Source: Hyphomicrobiales bacterium
Lineage (GTDB): Bacteria > Pseudomonadota > Alphaproteobacteria > Rhizobiales > Xanthobacteraceae
Direction of reading: 5' to 3'
DNA: 14,640 nucleotides
NCBI GenBank assembly: GCA_016201085.1
Contig: JACQDO010000101.1
Span: 1 to 14,640 of the forward strand
Shown: positions 7,702 to 14,519 of the stretch, piece by piece
Layout of the letters: every line of letters begins with the position of its first letter
Position numbering within the stretch: the stretch's first letter is position 1
Translations under genes and position numbers: made by a program
The notes under the pieces: model-generated
Database searches by the model: none
What the model was told of the DNA's origin: nothing
What the model saw: the letters and a program-made list of their open reading frames with translations, nothing else

Positions 7702-8648
7702 GACGGCTTGCCCGACAGCAGCGCTTCGGCGCGCTTGCCGAGGATGCCGTCCTTGTCGGCGTCGGAGATCGCCAGGCCGCGCACATGGCTGACGCAGTCC
7801 GGCATGCCCATGTCGTACGGGTAATCGCTGCCGAGCATGACGCGCTCGGCGCCGGTGTGCTTGATCATGAATTCCAACACCGGCGCGGAATGCAGGATGG
7901 TGTCGTAGTAGAAGCGCTGGGCGATGTTCTGCGGCTGCGCTTTCACGTTCTTCTTCGGCTCCGGCCGCACCACCCAGCCGTGCTCCCAGCGCGCCGCCTG
8001 ATAGGGCGTGAAGCCGCCGCCATGCGCCAGCATGACCTTCAGTTTCGGATAGCGGTCCATCACGCCGCCGAAAATGAGCGAAGCCGCCGCGATCGTTGTG
8101 TCGAGCGGATTGCCGATCAGGTTGGCGAGGTAATAGGACTTCAGCCGGTCGGCGCCGGCGATATTGTTGGGATGAATGAACATGAAGGCGCCGAGTTCTT
8201 CGGCGCAAGCCCACAGCGGCTCGAACATCGCATCGTCCAGGTTGATGCCCTTGACGTTGGAAGCGAACATGGCGCCGCGCAGGCCGAGCTTGCTCATGGC
8301 GCGCCGCAACTCGTCGGCCGCCGCCGCCGGCTGCGCCAGCGGCAGCGTGGCGATGCCCCAGAAGCGATCCGGATGGGCGGCGATGTGCTTGGCCATCTGG
8401 TCGTTCTGGATGGCGGCCAGCGTCGCCGACAGCGCCGGATCGAGATTGTACAGATAGGTCTGCGGCGTCGCGGAAAGTACGTGGATGTCGACGCCGGCCG
8501 CATCCATGTCGCGCAGGCGGCGCGGAATGTCGAAGCCACCAGTGGGGAACGGCCGGTACACGGTGCCCATAACGTCGAAGGCAGCGGACTCGGCGTCGTG
8601 CGGCGCGATCGTCACCTTTGGGTTATAAAAGTTGCCCTCATAGACCAA
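7698..8648 (-). CDS. Amidohydrolase 2 / ACMSD-like family protein lacking the N-terminal HxH motif
   Basis: The 316-residue protein resembles amidohydrolase-family decarboxylases and hydrolases of the aminocarboxymuconate-semialdehyde decarboxylase (ACMSD) type, which are TIM barrels with a single metal ion. Family features are RRLRDMDAAGVDIHVLS (43-59), FIHP with H159, LIFGGVMDRYPKLKVMLAHGGG (192-212) with H209, and LGSDYPYDMG with D275. The first barrel strand, normally IDxHxH near the N-terminus, is absent: the frame starts at a TTG (8648) and enters the family part way along. Continuing upstream to the in-frame stop near 8736 shows no HxH either. The divergent molybdenum hydroxylase gene begins only 14 bp away. 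The protein may be N-terminally truncated and impaired, or a divergent member. Its 3' end overlaps the Ldh-family gene in an ATGA, indicating coupling. The family call is strong; start and activity are uncertain. Confidence 0.8.
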   Translation of the reverse strand: MVYEGNFYNPKVTIAPHDAESAAFDVMGTVYRPFPTGGFDIPRRLRDMDAAGVDIHVLSATPQTYLYNLDPALSATLAAIQNDQMAKHIAAHPDRFWGIATLPLAQPAAAADELRRAMSKLGLRGAMFASNVKGINLDDAMFEPLWACAEELGAFMFIHPNNIAGADRLKSYYLANLIGNPLDTTIAAASLIFGGVMDRYPKLKVMLAHGGGFTPYQAARWEHGWVVRPEPKKNVKAQPQNIAQRFYYDTILHSAPVLEFMIKHTGAERVMLGSDYPYDMGMPDCVSHVRGLAISDADKDGILGKRAEALLSGKPS

Positions 8649-8662
8649 GAGACGGACCTGCC

Positions 8663-10978
8663 ATGACCAGCTCTGCCCGCAGTCAACACGAAGCGCGCAT
8701 CGAGGACGATGTCCTGGTGCGCGGCCAAGGCCGCTTCATGGACGACCCGCGGCTGCCGAACCAGGCCTATGCCGCCTTCGTGCGCTCGCCGCACGCCCAT
8801 GCCCGCGTCGTGGCAGTCAATGCCGAGGCAGCCCGCAAAGCCAAAGGCGTGCTGGCGGTGCTCACCGCCGCCGACATCACGGCCGCCGGCATCGGCGGCA
8901 TTTCGCGTCATCCGCCGGTCGCCGGCCGCGGCGACGCCAAGATGGCGATGCCGTTCCGCCCGGTGCTGGCGGAAAAGCCGATGCATGTCGGAGATCCGGT
9001 GGCGCTGGTGGTCGCCGAGACTGCCGTCCTGGCGCTCGACGCCGCCGACCTGGTGCAGGTCGACTACGAGGAGTTGACGCCGGTGGTCGACTTAGACGCG
9101 GCGATGCAGGCGGCGACGCAGCTATTCCCGGACGCGCCCGGCAATCTCTGCGTCGACTGGCCGGGCCCCATGCCGAGCGAGCAGAACGAACGCGAGGTCG
9201 CCAACATCATCAAGCAAGCGCCGCATGTGGCGCGCGTGCGCGTCGTGCATCAGCGCATGGTGGTGGCATCGCTGGAAACCCGCGGCGCCACCGGCGAATA
9301 CAACGCGGCCAACGAGAGCTACACGCTGTATGCCTGCTCGCAGAGCGCCGACGGCATGCGCGGCCAAGCCGCCTCCATCATGGGCGTGCCGAACGATAAA
9401 TTGCGGGTGATCACGCAAGACGTCGGCGGCGCCTTCGGCATGAAGACGACGTGCTATCCGGAATACATCGCGGTCATGGTGGCGGCGCGCAAGGTCGGGC
9501 GGCCGGTGCACTGGCAATCGACGCGTTCGGAAGCCTTCATCAGCGACGCGCAGGCGCGCGACGCCGTCAGCGAGGCCGAGCTCGCGCTCGACGACAAAGG
9601 CAAGTTCCTGGCCTTGCGCGTACGCCATATGTGCAATCAGGGCGCCTACGTGGCCAATGCCGGCATCAACATCAACACCAACAATTTCGCGCGCTGCCTT
9701 CCCGGCATGTACCGGATCGCGAAAGTCGACGTCGGCGTCGCCTGCTATTTCTCCAACAAGGTGCCGATCGCGCCCTATCGCGGCGCCGGACGCCCGGAGG
9801 CGAATTTCGTGCTCGGGCGCGCGGTCGAGGAAGCAGCGCGCGTCGTCGGCATGGACCCGCTGCGCCTGCGCAGGAAAAACCTCATCCCGCCCTCCGCCAT
9901 CCCATGCAAAACCGCCATCGGCAATGTCTACGACAGCGGCGACTTCCCCGGCATCGTCGGGCGCGCGCTCGAACTGTCCGACTATGCCAACTTCGCCAAG
10001 CGCAAGCGCCTGTCCGCGCGCGCCCAGAAACTGCGCGGCATCGGCATATCCTGCATGCTGGAACACTCCGGCGCGACGCCGATGGAAGAGGCCGCGCTCG
10101 CCTTCCCCGGCGACGACAAGATCGTCCTCGGCTTGAATGTGCAATCGACCGGGCAAAGCCACGCCACGGTGTTCGGCCGGCTGCTGGCCGACAAACTTGG
10201 CATCGATGCGGCCAAGATCGAGCACCGGCACGGCGATACCGCACTCGGCGTGACCGGCGCGGCCTCGGTCGGCTCGCGCTCGGCGATGTGCGCCGGCAAT
10301 GCCGTCATGCACAGCGCCGGCGTCATGCTGGCCAAGGGCAAGAAGTTCGCCTCGGCGCTGCTGGAGGCGTCCGAGCAGGACATCCAGTATCGCGGCGGCA
10401 GCTTCGAGGTGGTCGGCACCGACCGCAAGATTTCGCTGTTCGAGACCGCCCGGCGCGCCAAGGAACTGGGCGAAACGCTCGACACCAAGGAGAAGACCAA
10501 CACGCCGCTGACCTTTCCCAACGGCTGCCACATCGCCGAAGTCGAGATCGACCCCGAGACCGGCCATGTCGATCTCGTCACCTATACGGCGGTGGACGAC
10601 TGCGGCAACCCGCTCGACCGGACGATCGTCGAGGGCCAGGTGCACGGCTCGCTGGCGCAAGGACTAGGCCAGGCGCTGTTCGAGAACGCCGTTTACGATC
10701 CCGTCAGCGGGCAACCGGCGACCGGCTCGTTCATGGACTACGGCATGCCGCACGCCCACACCATGCCGCGCGAACTGCGCGAGGAGCTGCGGCCGTCGCC
10801 GGCCACGACAAATCCGCTCGGCGTCAAAGGCACCGGCGAGGCCGGCACCACCGCGGCGATCGCGGCGGTGATGAATGCGATCTCGAACGCCATCCCGAAC
10901 GGCGCCGCCGACCACATGGACATGCCGGCGACCCCGGCCAAGGTGTGGGAAGCGTGCCGGAAGGGGATGGGCAATTAG
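8663..10978 (+). CDS. Xanthine dehydrogenase family molybdopterin-binding (large) subunit, CoxL-like
   Basis: This 771-residue large subunit belongs to the molybdenum hydroxylase superfamily, which inserts water-derived oxygen into aromatic heterocycles, aldehydes or similar substrates. The hammerhead domain (about 10-140) opens with RIEDDVLVRGQGRFMDD (12-28). The cofactor-binding domains follow, with GGAFGMK (255-261), PYRGAGRPE (371-379), STGQSH (495-500) and VKGTGEAGTT (721-730) carrying the expected catalytic glutamate E726. The PYRGAGR loop is of the general type rather than the AYRCSFR loop of true form I CO dehydrogenase, so CO oxidation is unlikely. ATG 8663 was chosen because RxED normally lies close to the N-terminus; an in-frame start at 8618 would run into the divergent amidohydrolase gene. 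No CoxS (2Fe-2S) or CoxM (FAD) partner gene is in the window. The gene ends just before a large palindrome. Confidence 0.92.
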   Translation: MTSSARSQHEARIEDDVLVRGQGRFMDDPRLPNQAYAAFVRSPHAHARVVAVNAEAARKAKGVLAVLTAADITAAGIGGISRHPPVAGRGDAKMAMPFRPVLAEKPMHVGDPVALVVAETAVLALDAADLVQVDYEELTPVVDLDAAMQAATQLFPDAPGNLCVDWPGPMPSEQNEREVANIIKQAPHVARVRVVHQRMVVASLETRGATGEYNAANESYTLYACSQSADGMRGQAASIMGVPNDKLRVITQDVGGAFGMKTTCYPEYIAVMVAARKVGRPVHWQSTRSEAFISDAQARDAVSEAELALDDKGKFLALRVRHMCNQGAYVANAGININTNNFARCLPGMYRIAKVDVGVACYFSNKVPIAPYRGAGRPEANFVLGRAVEEAARVVGMDPLRLRRKNLIPPSAIPCKTAIGNVYDSGDFPGIVGRALELSDYANFAKRKRLSARAQKLRGIGISCMLEHSGATPMEEAALAFPGDDKIVLGLNVQSTGQSHATVFGRLLADKLGIDAAKIEHRHGDTALGVTGAASVGSRSAMCAGNAVMHSAGVMLAKGKKFASALLEASEQDIQYRGGSFEVVGTDRKISLFETARRAKELGETLDTKEKTNTPLTFPNGCHIAEVEIDPETGHVDLVTYTAVDDCGNPLDRTIVEGQVHGSLAQGLGQALFENAVYDPVSGQPATGSFMDYGMPHAHTMPRELREELRPSPATTNPLGVKGTGEAGTTAAIAAVMNAISNAIPNGAADHMDMPATPAKVWEACRKGMGN

Positions 10979-10993
10979 CCGAAGGCATTCGCT

Positions 10994-11152
10994 CTTCCCC
11001 TCTCCCCTTGCGGGAGAGGGTGCCCGAGCGGAGGCGAAGCCGAGCGATGGCGGGAGAGGGGTCGGCGTCGCTCGCGAGTCCGACCCCTCACCCGGCTCGT
11101 GCTCGCTATCGCTCCGCACTCGCCACCCTCTCCCGCAAGGGGAGAGGGGAAG
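10994..11152. repeat. Large intergenic palindrome with 29-bp perfect inverted arms
   Basis: The arms at 10994-11022 and 11124-11152 are exact reverse complements over 29 bases. Each also contains an internal near-palindrome built on CCCTCTCC and GGGAGAGGG. Between them a second inverted pair, 11052-11065 against 11080-11093 with one mismatch, flanks the short palindrome CTCGCGAG. The whole can fold into a branched hairpin or cruciform in either strand. It fills the space between two convergent transcription units (end of the molybdenum hydroxylase gene and end of livF). Similar CCCTCTCCC/GGGAGAGGG elements are a familiar dispersed intergenic repeat type in Bradyrhizobium-like genomes. Family membership is from memory and not tested. 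Confidence 0.8.
10994..11152. terminator. Probable bidirectional terminator formed by the palindrome
   Basis: The inverted repeat sits between two convergent genes, 15 bases after the + strand stop and 23 bases beyond the minus-strand livF stop. It would form a very stable GC-rich hairpin in RNA from either direction. There is no clear T-tract, so it would not be a textbook intrinsic terminator. It may instead block read-through or protect 3' ends. Confidence 0.4.
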
Positions 11153-11175
11153 CAAGGTCGCCGTTCGGCAGAATC

Positions 11176-11883
11176 TCAAATCCCCAAATACCTATGCTGC
11201 ACGTCGGGCGCGGCGGCGAGGGCCTGCGAGGGCCCGCTCCACACCACGCGCCCGCGCTCGATGAGGAAATGACGGTCGGCGACGCGGGTGAGCGCGCCGA
11301 CATTCTTGTCGATCACCAAAATGGCGAGACCGAGCTCTTTCAGGCGGGCGAGGCAGCGCCAGATCTCGGTGCGGATCAGCGGCGCCAGGCCCTCCGTCGC
11401 CTCGTCCAGGATCAACAGGCGCGGATTGGTCATCAAGGCGCGACCGACCGCCAGCATCTGCTGCTCGCCGCCGGAGAGCTGATTGCCCATGCTGGTGGCG
11501 CGCTCGGACAGCCGCGGGAACAGCTCGTAGACTTTCTCCAGCGTCCAGGCGCCGCCGTCGCGCTCCACCGCCGTCGCCACCAGATTTTCGCGCACGCTGA
11601 GATTGGGAAAGATCTGGCGCCCTTCCGGCACCAGCCCGATACCAAGCTGGGCGATCTTATAGGACGGCAGGCCGCGAATCTCCTTGCCCATGAATTGAAT
11701 GCGGCCGGCGCGCGCCGGGGTGAGCCCCATGATCGAGCGCACGGTGGTGGTCTTGCCCATGCCGTTGCGCCCCATCAGCGTCACCATCTCGCCGGGCGCG
11801 ATGCGGAGCGAGACGCCGAACAGCACCTGGCTGAGGCCGTAGCAGGTCTCGACCTCGGCGACCTCGAGGACGGCGTCAGACAT
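11176..11883 (-). CDS. livF: Branched-chain amino acid type ABC transporter ATP-binding protein LivF
   Basis: This 235-residue cytoplasmic ATPase is a subunit of a HAAT-family importer; with LivG it normally powers transport through LivH and LivM. Walker A GRNGMGKTT (38-46), the Q-loop region around VPEGRQIFPNLSVREN (85-100, a LivF hallmark), signature LSGGEQQ (136-142) and Walker B LLILDEATEGL (156-166) are all intact. The switch position reads VIDKN (190-194) where E. coli LivF has a VEQN-type sequence; I regard this as a subfamily trait. The length is normal for LivF. The ATG at 11883 lies inside the end of livG (8-base overlap), so its translation is probably coupled to livG, which is disrupted here. 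It is the last gene of the operon and runs into the large palindrome. The substrate may be an amino acid, urea, an aromatic acid or similar, since Liv-type systems vary. Confidence 0.93.
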   Translation of the reverse strand: MSDAVLEVAEVETCYGLSQVLFGVSLRIAPGEMVTLMGRNGMGKTTTVRSIMGLTPARAGRIQFMGKEIRGLPSYKIAQLGIGLVPEGRQIFPNLSVRENLVATAVERDGGAWTLEKVYELFPRLSERATSMGNQLSGGEQQMLAVGRALMTNPRLLILDEATEGLAPLIRTEIWRCLARLKELGLAILVIDKNVGALTRVADRHFLIERGRVVWSGPSQALAAAPDVQHRYLGI

Positions 11884-12515
11884 GGCCCGCCTCCTCTTCG
11901 CCGAGATAGGCCTCGCGCACTTGCGCGTTGGCGCGGATGTTCTCGGGCGAGCCGGTCGCCACCACGCGGCCGTAGACCAGCACGGTGATGCGGTCGGCGA
12001 GCGCGAACACCGCCTCCATGTCGTGCTCGACCAACAAAATGGTGAGATCGCGCTTCAAGGCGCGCAGCATCTCGACCATGCGGGCGGATTCCTCGGGCCC
12101 CAAACCCGCCATCGGCTCGTCGAGCAGCAGCATGCGCGGCTGGCCGCTGAGCGCCATGGCCAGCTCGATCTGGCGATGCTCGCCGTGACTGAGCGCGGAG
12201 GCCGGCCGGTCGGAGCGCGCGCCCAGGCCGACGCGATCGAGCAAGGCGCGCGCCGGCTCGCGCAATTGCGGCTCGCTCCTGGCATCGCGCCAGAAGCGGA
12301 ATGAATGCCCGGCATGCGCCTGTACCGCCAGTGCCACGTTATCGAGCACGCTGAGATCGAGAAACAGCGACGTGATCTGGAACGAACCCGGCGCCGTTCG
12401 GTCCGATCACCGCATGCAGCTCGCCGGCCTCGACGTTGAGCACGAGATCGTCGGTGGCGACGATGCCCTCGAAACGCTTGGCCAGGTGGCTGACCTGCAG
12501 CAGCGGCGTGCTCAT
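11876..12515 (-). pseudogene. livG: Disrupted LivG ATP-binding protein gene (internal deletion plus frameshift)
   Basis: This is the position and remnant of the second transporter ATPase. From ATG 12515, which overlaps the livM stop in an ATGA, the frame encodes a normal LivG start up to GPNGAG (38-43). It then passes into junk and ends at 12339. The other half is in a different frame: from about 12385 it reads SFQITSLF, then VLDNVALAVQAH, signature SHGEHRQIELAMAL, Walker B MLLLDEPMAGLGPEE and H-loop LLVEHD, ending at 11876. The breakpoint lies at 12385-12389. The missing stretch corresponds to about 40 codons of the family (the KTT of Walker A through the residues before the FQ segment). The two parts total about 212 codons, against roughly 250 for LivG. 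A GTG at 12349, overlapping the premature stop, could restart a 157-residue fragment that lacks Walker A. An ATP-binding product is not expected, unless the junction is an assembly error. Confidence 0.85.
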
Positions 12516-13516
12516 GACCGCTCCTTGGCGCGCAGCTTGCCGAGCAGACCCATGATGCCACCGCGTGCGAACAGCACGACCAGCAGCAGCAACGGACCCA
12601 TGACAATCTGCCAATATTCCGAGGCCCGGCCCGCCACCTCGCCAACGAACGGGGTGCCGAGCAATTTGATGGCATACGGCAGAGCCTCTTCCAGCAACAG
12701 CAGCGCCACCGCGCCAAACAGCGGGCCGACCGCCGTGGCCATGCCGCCCAGCACCACCATGATGATGAGGTAGCCCGAGCGGGTCCAATACAGGATCCCG
12801 GGGCTGACGAAGTCGGTGTGATTGGCCAGCAGCGCGCCAGCCAGTCCGCACATCGTGCCGGCGATGACGAAGCAGGTGAGCTTATAGCGATAGGTCGGGA
12901 AGCCGATGGCGCGCATGCGCATGTCGTTCGAGCGCGAGCCTTGGATCACCATGCCGAAGCGCGAATTCACCAGCCGCCAGACCAGATAGATCGAGCCATA
13001 GAGCAGCGCCAGACAGACGTAATAGAACTGCACCTTGTTCGACAGCTCGAGCGGCGCCACGAATTGGCTGCGCTTGTAGATGGTGAGTCCGTCGTCGCCA
13101 CCGTAACGCGCCAGCCCGGAGACGATGTAATAGGCCATCTGCGCGAAGGCCATGGTGATCATGATGAAATAGACGCCGCGCGTGCGCAGCGACAGCGCGC
13201 CGATCACCAGTGCGAACAGCGCGGACGCCAACAGCGCCACCGGCCACTGCACGAAGCCGGAGTAAATCCCCTCGTGCGCCAGCATGCCGACGGCGTAGCC
13301 GCCGATGCCGATATAGGCGGCATGGCCGAAGCTCATCATGCCGCCATAGCCGAGGATCAGATTGAGGCTGACCGCCGCCATCGCCAGGATGATGATGCGG
13401 GTGAACAAAATGAGCAGGAAGCGGTTGCCGGCGAATTCGGCATACAGCGGCAGCAGCACCAGCGCCACCAGCAGCACGACGGACACGATGTTCCTGATGG
13501 TAAAACCGCCGGTCAT
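12512..13516 (-). CDS. livM: Branched-chain amino acid type ABC transporter permease LivM
   Basis: This 334-residue inner-membrane permease pairs with LivH to form the translocation channel of a HAAT-family importer. The LivM hallmark LNLILGYGGMMSFGHAAYIG occupies 51-70, followed by IGGYA. GGDDGL is at 139-144 and the cytoplasmic coupling-loop region, SRSNDMRMRAIGFPTYR, at about 194-210. I count about nine to ten hydrophobic segments, starting at 8-26 and 33-56. The length is in the usual range of the shorter LivM proteins, without the extra N-terminal region of E. coli LivM. The ATG at 13516 overlaps the livH stop in an ATGA, and its own stop overlaps the livG start the same way, indicating strict translational coupling. 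No defect is seen. Confidence 0.95.
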   Translation of the reverse strand: MTGGFTIRNIVSVVLLVALVLLPLYAEFAGNRFLLILFTRIIILAMAAVSLNLILGYGGMMSFGHAAYIGIGGYAVGMLAHEGIYSGFVQWPVALLASALFALVIGALSLRTRGVYFIMITMAFAQMAYYIVSGLARYGGDDGLTIYKRSQFVAPLELSNKVQFYYVCLALLYGSIYLVWRLVNSRFGMVIQGSRSNDMRMRAIGFPTYRYKLTCFVIAGTMCGLAGALLANHTDFVSPGILYWTRSGYLIIMVVLGGMATAVGPLFGAVALLLLEEALPYAIKLLGTPFVGEVAGRASEYWQIVMGPLLLLVVLFARGGIMGLLGKLRAKERS

Positions 13517-14430
13517 TTCTGGCCCGTCGAAAACAGGCCCTCGGGCTTGACCACCAGCACGACCGCCATCAGCAGATAGATCAGCATCGACGACAGCGCC
13601 GGCGCCGCGGTCGAGGCCGCGTCCTTGCTCAGCATCAGGCGCAGCAGATCGGGGAAAAACGCGCGCCCAAGCGTGTCGACGAAGCCGACGAAGATCGCCG
13701 CCACCAGCGCGCCGCGGATCGAACCGATGCCGCCGATCACGGTGATGACGAAGGCCAGGATGAGGATGTTCTCGCCCATGCCGATCTGCACGGTCAGGAT
13801 CGGCGCCTGCATCAGCCCGGCGAGACCCGCGAGCGCGGCACCCATGCCGAATACCAGCGTATAGAGCAGCTTGATGTTGACGCCGAGCGCGCCGACCATT
13901 TCGCGGTTGGAAGCGCCGGCGCGGATCAGCATGCCGATGCGCGTGCGCATCACCAGCACGTAGAGGAAGCCCGCCACCGCCATGGTGACGGCGATAATGG
14001 CCAGACGGTAGGCGGAATACTGAATGCCGGGCAGGATCTGAACCGAGGTGTTGAGCCAGGACGGCAGTTGCAGGCTCATGCCTTCGGGGCCCCAGATCAC
14101 CCGCACCAGCTCATCGAAAAACAGGATGAGGCCGTAGGTGCCGAGCACGTGGTCGAGATGGTCGCGGCCGTACAGCCTGCGCATCGCGATCACTTCCACC
14201 GCCATGCCGACGACCAGCGTGGCGGCCAGCGCGAGCACCGCGCCGAGCACGAAGCTGCCGGTCCAGACCGCGAAGGTGGCGGCGAAATAGGCGCCGATCA
14301 TATAGAGCGAGCCGTGCGCCAGATTGACCAGATCCATGATGCCGAACACCAGCGTCAGTCCCGCCGCCAGCAGGAACAGCAGCAGACCGAACTGAAAGCT
14401 GTTCAGGCATTGCTCGATGAATAACGTCAT
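13513..14430 (-). CDS. livH: Branched-chain amino acid type ABC transporter permease LivH
   Basis: This 305-residue inner-membrane permease is the partner of LivM. It shows the LivH pattern: GLTLVFGIMDLVNLAHG (24-40) leading into SLYMIGAY, and a coupling loop with RTRIGMLIRAGASNREMVGALG about two thirds along. About eight hydrophobic segments follow the family order. I chose ATG 14430 (MTLFIEQCLNSF) because LivH proteins begin just before this hydrophobic stretch. A TTG at 14472 would add 14 residues with no family resemblance and would overlap the GC-rich hairpin. Neither start has a strong Shine-Dalgarno. The gene follows the substrate-binding protein gene after an 89-base spacer that contains the hairpin, and overlaps livM by four bases. 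Confidence 0.94.
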   Translation of the reverse strand: MTLFIEQCLNSFQFGLLLFLLAAGLTLVFGIMDLVNLAHGSLYMIGAYFAATFAVWTGSFVLGAVLALAATLVVGMAVEVIAMRRLYGRDHLDHVLGTYGLILFFDELVRVIWGPEGMSLQLPSWLNTSVQILPGIQYSAYRLAIIAVTMAVAGFLYVLVMRTRIGMLIRAGASNREMVGALGVNIKLLYTLVFGMGAALAGLAGLMQAPILTVQIGMGENILILAFVITVIGGIGSIRGALVAAIFVGFVDTLGRAFFPDLLRLMLSKDAASTAAPALSSMLIYLLMAVVLVVKPEGLFSTGQK

Positions 14431-14472
14431 GAAGCGCTGATGATGGAAATTTGCGGTGCCCCCGATACGCAA

Positions 14473-14502
14473 GCGGCGGCAGCGCGGATGCGCCGCCGCC
14501 GC
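14473..14502 (-). terminator. GC-rich intercistronic hairpin between binding-protein gene and livH
   Basis: Two 13-base arms (14473-14485 and 14490-14502) pair with one mismatch around a four-base loop at 14486-14489. There is no T-tract in the minus-strand direction. Hairpins at this place in binding-protein ABC operons commonly stabilise the upstream message or cause partial termination, which gives excess binding protein over permease. That role is inferred from position. Confidence 0.5.
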
Positions 14503-14519
14503 CTTATTCCAACCTTAAC

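Noticed and set aside
7701..8214. N-terminal extension of the Ldh-family protein
   Set aside because: The extension is out-of-frame amidohydrolase sequence. Family homology starts at the ATG at 7701, which overlaps the upstream stop in ATGA.
9122..10660. 512-codon open frame antisense to the molybdenum hydroxylase gene
   Set aside because: The opposite strand encodes a protein with full family motifs over the same span. The antisense product shows no motif or ribosome binding site.
11305..11320. LivF switch region reads VIDKN instead of VEQN, possibly a damaged catalytic site
   Set aside because: This part of LivF varies between subfamilies and I recall IDKN-type sequences in other alphaproteobacterial LivF proteins. 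All other ATPase motifs are intact, so I do not treat it as a defect.
9451..11988. 845-codon open frame on the + strand
   Set aside because: It runs through the molybdenum hydroxylase gene in another frame, across the palindrome and antisense to livF. It has arginine- and histidine-rich, low-complexity composition and no domain, so it is a GC-rich shadow.
12339..12515. Explaining the livG break as a one-base sequencing error
   Set aside because: Restoring the frame by one or two bases would still leave no Walker A lysine and about 40 conserved residues missing, so an indel error alone is not enough.
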